This document shows positions 6,877-9,854 of a stretch of 9,854 bases of DNA, piece by piece (within the stretch, counting starts at the first letter, position 1; every line of letters begins with the position of its first letter). Below the pieces are notes generated by a model. That model saw only the letters and a list, made by a program, of their open reading frames with translations. It made no database searches and was not told the DNA's origin. The stretch covers positions 1 through 9,854 of the forward strand of contig JAGGZG010000154.1 of NCBI GenBank assembly GCA_021162125.1, written 5' to 3'. The stretch is from Anaerolineae bacterium. GTDB lineage: Bacteria; Chloroflexota; Anaerolineae; JACIWR01. Position numbers and translations under genes: made by a program.

Positions 6877-7506
6877 TCATCCCATCCACCACTGTCCCAC
6901 CATACGAGGTATGAAGAACAACGCGATATTTACCACCGCGTGGCAGGCCATGCCCGCCGCCAGCCCGTAGCGTTCGTAAACGTACCCGTAGACGAGCCCC
7001 AGCAACCCCATCCCCACACCCACAGCCAATAACACCAGGAAAAAACGTCCCGCTATCGGCAGGAAGAAGACGACTCCCGCTAAGCCGTACAGCGCGCTGG
7101 TAATGGCAATCCCCCGTTCCCGCTGCAAAATTCCCCGGAAAAACAGTTCCTCGACCGGCGCGGCTACGAAAAATAGGCTCTGAAACAGCGCTGCACCGCT
7201 GCTCATCGGGAACAGCCGCTCGGACGTGACACGCAACCCATCGAAGGCGAAAAGGAGGCCGGAGCCCGCCAGTAACACGCCCAATCCCGCCCCACGACCA
7301 ACGTTGCCCAGAGAATAGCGCAACTGAACCGGCCGTCGCTCGACGTACAGCAGGCTCAGCAGCAACAAAGCAAGCCACAGCAATACTAATCGGGCCGGGC
7401 CACGAATGCCTAGTGTGCCCACCCCCACTCCAGCGAAGATCAGGCAGGCGTAGTAAGGATCCAAAAGAAGTCTCGCCGGTCGCCTGCGCCGCCGCTTCGC
7501 GCTCAC
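6877..7506 (-). CDS. CPBP (CAAX/Abi) family intramembrane protease homologue, second-motif His replaced
   Basis: A 209-residue integral membrane protein with a very basic N-terminus (KRRRRR) and about six hydrophobic helices. Two of the three CPBP family motifs are clear: EExxxR as PVEELFFRG (Glu119, Glu120, Arg124) and HxxxN as CHAVVN (His189, Asn193). In the Rce1-like family these act with a middle FxxxH motif to form a glutamate/histidine protease site in the membrane. Here the middle motif reads LYGLAG (Tyr140 to Gly144), so the expected His is Gly (GGA codon). The protein may be inactive, use another ligand or have a different role; homologues are known or proposed in prenyl-protein processing, bacteriocin immunity and sigma-factor control. 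The start is GTG (7504-7506). It overlaps the threonine aldolase stop as GTGA and is preceded by AGGAGG (complement of 7511-7516) four bases away, so translation is probably coupled. Family call good, substrate unknown. Confidence 0.82.
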   Translation of the reverse strand: MSAKRRRRRPARLLLDPYYACLIFAGVGVGTLGIRGPARLVLLWLALLLLSLLYVERRPVQLRYSLGNVGRGAGLGVLLAGSGLLFAFDGLRVTSERLFPMSSGAALFQSLFFVAAPVEELFFRGILQRERGIAITSALYGLAGVVFFLPIAGRFFLVLLAVGVGMGLLGLVYGYVYERYGLAAGMACHAVVNIALFFIPRMVGQWWMG

Positions 7507-8561
7507 CCCGCCTCCTGCATAACCTTACGAATTGCCACCAATGCTTTGTCAATGTCAGCCGCGTCTATGCCGTAATGTGTCACCAGACGGATGCGCTCAC
7601 CCAAAGCCAGCACCTTCACGCCATCCGCGCTCAGCCGGGCAGCAAACTCGGCGGAGGTCGGTCGCTCGGCCACCAGATCGAAGATTACGATGTTGGTTCG
7701 CACCTGCGCCGGGTCAATGCTGATACCCGGAATCTCGGCCAGACCGAGGGCCAGACGTCGGGCGTTCTCGTGATCCTCCGCCAGACGATCCACCATCTGC
7801 TCCAGGGCTACGATCCCCGCCGCAGCGATGATCCCCGCCTGGCGCATCCCGCCGCCCACGATCTTGCGATTGCGCCGCGCCTCGGCGATGAAATCCCGAG
7901 TCCCGCACACCAGCGAACCCACCGGCGCACACAATCCTTTGGACAGACAGAAGGACACCGTGTCCACGCCGCGAGTCAGTTCCCGCACGTCCACCCCCAG
8001 GGCCACGGCCGCATTGAAAATGCGTGCCCCGTCCAGGTAAACCGCCAGCCCATGGCGTCGCGCCAGATCACCCACGGCGTCGGTGTACTCCGGCGTCAAA
8101 GGCACACCCCCGCAGCGATTGTGGGTATTCTCCAGGCAGATCAGGCGCGTCCGTGGAAAGTGAATGTTGTCCGCGCGGATTGCCCCCTCGATCTCCTGCA
8201 GATCCAGCGTGCCGTCGGGCTGATTGCGCAGGGTGTGTACGTGGATGCCGCCCAGCGCCGCTGAGCCACCCTGCTCGTACAGAAAAGTGTGCGCCAGATC
8301 GCCGACGATGATCTCGTGGCCCCGTCCGCAATGCGTCAGCAACGAGACCAGGTTGGCCATCGTACCACTGACTACGAACAGAGCCGCTTCCTTGCCCATC
8401 CGCTCCGCCGCCATTGCCTCCAAGCGGTTAACCGTGGGATCCTCGCCGAAAACGTCATCGCCCACCTCGGCGCGATACATCGCCTCGCGCATGGCAGGCG
8501 TAGGCAAAGTCACCGTATCACTGCGCAAGTCTATGACCTTCAAAGCCTCTCCCCCTTTCAC
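7503..8561 (-). CDS. ltaE: Low-specificity L-threonine aldolase
   Basis: A 352-residue PLP enzyme of the cytoplasm that cleaves L-threonine or L-allo-threonine to glycine and acetaldehyde. Fold-type I features are in order: IDLRSDTVTLPT (10-21), VGDDVFGEDP (33-42), SGTMAN (65-70), His91 in GDLAHTFLYEQGG that stacks on the cofactor, ENTHNRCGG (144-152), YLDGAR with Asp178 and Arg180, the Schiff-base lysine Lys208 in SFCLSKGLCAPVGS, GGGMRQAG (236-243) and the substrate-carboxylate motif RLVTH (325-329). Length is normal and no key residue is missing. The longest start is GTG at 8561, four bases after the nitrilase stop. However, a stronger Shine-Dalgarno-like GGGGGAGAGG lies just before an in-frame TTG at 8541-8543. 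Starting there would give the more typical N-terminus MKVIDLRSDT (346 residues). It overlaps the downstream CPBP gene by GTGA. Function confident, start uncertain by six codons. Confidence 0.95.
   Translation of the reverse strand: MKGGEALKVIDLRSDTVTLPTPAMREAMYRAEVGDDVFGEDPTVNRLEAMAAERMGKEAALFVVSGTMANLVSLLTHCGRGHEIIVGDLAHTFLYEQGGSAALGGIHVHTLRNQPDGTLDLQEIEGAIRADNIHFPRTRLICLENTHNRCGGVPLTPEYTDAVGDLARRHGLAVYLDGARIFNAAVALGVDVRELTRGVDTVSFCLSKGLCAPVGSLVCGTRDFIAEARRNRKIVGGGMRQAGIIAAAGIVALEQMVDRLAEDHENARRLALGLAEIPGISIDPAQVRTNIVIFDLVAERPTSAEFAARLSADGVKVLALGERIRLVTHYGIDAADIDKALVAIRKVMQEAG
7511..7516 (-). promoter_or_regulatory. Ribosome binding site of the CPBP gene, inside the end of ltaE
   Basis: A perfect AGGAGG on the minus strand, four bases before the GTG at 7506 and within the last codons of the threonine aldolase gene. 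It decides the non-ATG start and, with the four-base GTGA overlap, indicates translational coupling of the two genes. Confidence 0.7.
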
Positions 8562-8565
8562 CCCA

Positions 8566-9378
8566 TCAATACTTTCTCACCACCGCACGATAGGTCTGCG
8601 GCTGCCGGCACTGAAAGAGTTGAGACTCCTCACGAATGTGGCGGATGTTGTCCAGGTCAATTTTCGCTACGATGTAGCCTTCAATCTCTTCGTCGAGTGC
8701 GGCGTACACCTCACCCCGTGGCCCCACGATCATGCTATGACCAAAGAAAGTGTAGCTCGGTTCCTCACCAACGCGGTTGGCCGCCGCAACGAACACCGCG
8801 TTCTCGCAGGCCCGCGCCAGGGTGTACGTACGCCACTCCTCCACGTTGGGTTGCTCCCAGTTGGCGCACACACACAGGAGCTCCGCGCCCTCCAGGGCCA
8901 AGCTGCGCGCTACCTCCGGGAAAGCCAGGTCCCAGCCAAGCATCAGCCCCACCATGCCGAACTCGGTCTCCAGCACAGGGTAGCGATACCCCGCGCGAAA
9001 CGCCATTCGCTCCTCGCCGCGCAGGTGCACTTTATTATACTGGCCGATCACCTCCCCATCCGGCCCGATCAAGACAGCCGAGTTGTAGATGATGCTCTCC
9101 ACACGCTCCTTGGCTACCATGCCGAAGACGATGTGCACGCCAAAGTCACTGGCCCGCTGGGCCAGCAGGTTGACTGTGGGGCCCGGCACCCGCTCCGCCA
9201 GCTCAGTGAAACGCACCCCGCACTCGTACCCAGACGTCACCAGCTCTGGAAACACGATTATATCCACTCGTTGCTCGGTGCTGACCCGCTCGACGAACTG
9301 GGAGATCTTCACCAGATTCTCCTCGCTCTCACCCAGGAGCGGGTTCATCTGCACCACTGCCACTCTGACCTCGCGCAT
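8566..9378 (-). CDS. Nitrilase-superfamily (carbon-nitrogen hydrolase) protein with catalytic Cys replaced by Gly
   Basis: A 270-residue cytoplasmic protein of the nitrilase/omega-amidase fold. Enzymes of this family hydrolyse amides, nitriles or N-carbamoyl groups with a Glu-Lys-Cys triad. Glu45 in FPELVTSGY and Lys116 in YNKVHLRGEE are present. The third site, normally CWD or CYD before FPE, reads LGWDLAFPE with Gly148 (GGC, one base from TGC). The rest of the fold is intact and full length, including NSAVLIGPDGEVIG (99-112), RACENAVFVAAANR (189-202) and FFGHSMIVGPRGEV (211-224). Without the nucleophile it should not hydrolyse by the usual mechanism; a binding role or a base-call error are the alternatives. 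The ATG at 9378 is chosen over one 19 codons upstream because GGAGGG (complement of 9385-9390) lies six bases before it and the family begins at this point. It sits 31 bases after the restriction-gene stop and 4 bases before ltaE, so it probably belongs to the same transcript. The exact substrate class cannot be told. Confidence 0.88.
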   Translation of the reverse strand: MREVRVAVVQMNPLLGESEENLVKISQFVERVSTEQRVDIIVFPELVTSGYECGVRFTELAERVPGPTVNLLAQRASDFGVHIVFGMVAKERVESIIYNSAVLIGPDGEVIGQYNKVHLRGEERMAFRAGYRYPVLETEFGMVGLMLGWDLAFPEVARSLALEGAELLCVCANWEQPNVEEWRTYTLARACENAVFVAAANRVGEEPSYTFFGHSMIVGPRGEVYAALDEEIEGYIVAKIDLDNIRHIREESQLFQCRQPQTYRAVVRKY

Positions 9379-9384
9379 TCCGTT

Positions 9385-9390
9385 CCCTCC
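9385..9390 (-). promoter_or_regulatory. Ribosome binding site of the nitrilase-family gene
   Basis: GGAGGG on the minus strand, six bases before the ATG at 9378. It decides the start: the longer in-frame candidate at 9435 would lie inside the upstream restriction gene and adds 19 residues unlike the family. Confidence 0.75.
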
Positions 9391-9409
9391 TTCGAAAATG
9401 TAGCTACTA

Positions 9410-9854
9410 TTAGAAGCCAAACGCCAAGGCGTCAATCATCGCTTTGCCTTTCTCTCTTCCCACCTCTTGGTAGATTTCCAATAGTTCTTCATACGTTCCC
9501 TCGCCGCCGACCAATGTCCAGAAATCCGCGCCCAGGAGTACCTCATTTTGCATGTCCAGATACTGTAGGCTGAAACTATGGCGATAGTCTTCCAGGCGCG
9601 TGCCCTAAGGATTGTAAGCCATTGCAAAGTAGGCGTTGACATAGGGTCTGTTCTTTTGCGTAATGGCGTGGATACGCAACAACCGCTCTGCAACTTCCAA
9701 ACATTGCCCCTTGTTCGGTTTGGGGGATTTGATCTCGAAAAAGTACTCGTGACCGGTCTTATCTTTGAGGTACAGATCGGCAATAGCAGGTCTCTCCACC
9801 CATTCCTCGTCGTTGACTTGCAGAACCTCAGCGATCAAGGCTGGGAAGTCGGGC
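9410..9854 (-). pseudogene. TdeIII/MjaII-type restriction endonuclease, C-terminal part, interrupted by in-frame TAG (5' beyond window)
   Basis: The minus strand reads continuously in one frame from the right edge to TAA at 9410-9412, except for one TAG at 9605-9607. Upstream of the TAG are 82 residues with RPAIADLYLKDKTGHEYFFE, then IKSPKPNKGQC: the Asp and ExK elements of a PD-(D/E)XK nuclease in the form I recall for TdeIII/MjaII-type type II restriction enzymes. Downstream in the same frame are 64 residues with GTRLEDYRHSFSLQYLDMQN, FWTLVGGEGTYEELL and EVGREKGKAMID, which match the end of the same family. The TAG replaces a residue I would expect to be Tyr (AYNP-Tyr), one base from TAC or TAT. 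The nuclease motif survives, but about 65 C-terminal residues would be lost. Decay of a toxic restriction gene, an amber sequencing error or readthrough are all possible. The start, and any methyltransferase partner, lie outside the window. Confidence 0.75.

Noticed and set aside
9407..9435. TTGACG and TAATAG with a 17-base spacer on the minus strand, a possible nitrilase-gene promoter
   Set aside because: The -35 half is codons of the restriction gene and the -10 matches TATAAT at only three positions; chance is likely.
8224..9573. Plus-strand open frame of 449 codons opposite ltaE and the nitrilase gene
   Set aside because: Antisense to two clearly recognised genes; the translation is His/Arg/Pro/Gln-rich with no domain. 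Long antisense frames are common in GC-rich DNA.
9436..9783. Minus-strand open frame of 115 codons overlapping the restriction endonuclease
   Set aside because: It is a different frame from the family-like sequence on both sides of the TAG, and its translation is Arg/Trp/Thr-rich without motifs, so it is a shadow.

Overview
The window comes from a GC-rich bacterial chromosome. I suspect Chloroflexota (Anaerolineae-like). The evidence is the large secreted protein built from PQQ-like, SdrD B-like, DUF11 and thrombospondin-3 modules, with a C-terminal YLPL tail that I associate from memory with secreted proteins of that phylum. This is an inference and needs a database comparison.

Layout from left to right. 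(1) 2-1981 (+) is the C-terminal part of an AddA/RecB-like helicase-nuclease, cut by the left edge. (2) 2027-3334 (-) is a pyrimidine-nucleoside phosphorylase (pdp) convergent with the helicase; a perfect 10-bp hairpin lies between them. It has its own extended -10 promoter and a leader hairpin. (3) 3335-3857 is a divergent, partly AT-rich intergenic region. It carries the pdp promoter, a TATAAT box and a long hairpin followed by T6 that looks like a terminator or attenuator. (4) 3858-6695 (+) is a 945-residue exported multidomain protein: signal peptide, eight PQQ-like blades, three SdrD B-like domains, one DUF11 domain, an Asp-rich calcium-binding-type region and the YLPL tail. (5) A second bidirectional hairpin follows. 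(6) 6877 to the right edge is all on the minus strand. In transcription order it holds a TdeIII/MjaII-type restriction endonuclease C-terminus broken by an in-frame TAG, a nitrilase-superfamily protein, a low-specificity threonine aldolase and a CPBP-type membrane protease. The last two overlap by GTGA, and the nitrilase and aldolase are nearly contiguous.

The recognisable metabolism is nucleoside salvage (pdp) and threonine/glycine conversion (ltaE). The most unusual feature is that three of the four minus-strand genes in the right third have lost something essential. The restriction enzyme has a stop codon in a well-conserved stretch. The nitrilase homologue has Gly where the catalytic Cys should be. 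The CPBP protein has Gly where the second-motif His should be. Either these are degenerate or repurposed proteins, or some are sequencing errors. I did not find a convincing new multi-gene system, RNA gene, CRISPR array or insertion sequence.
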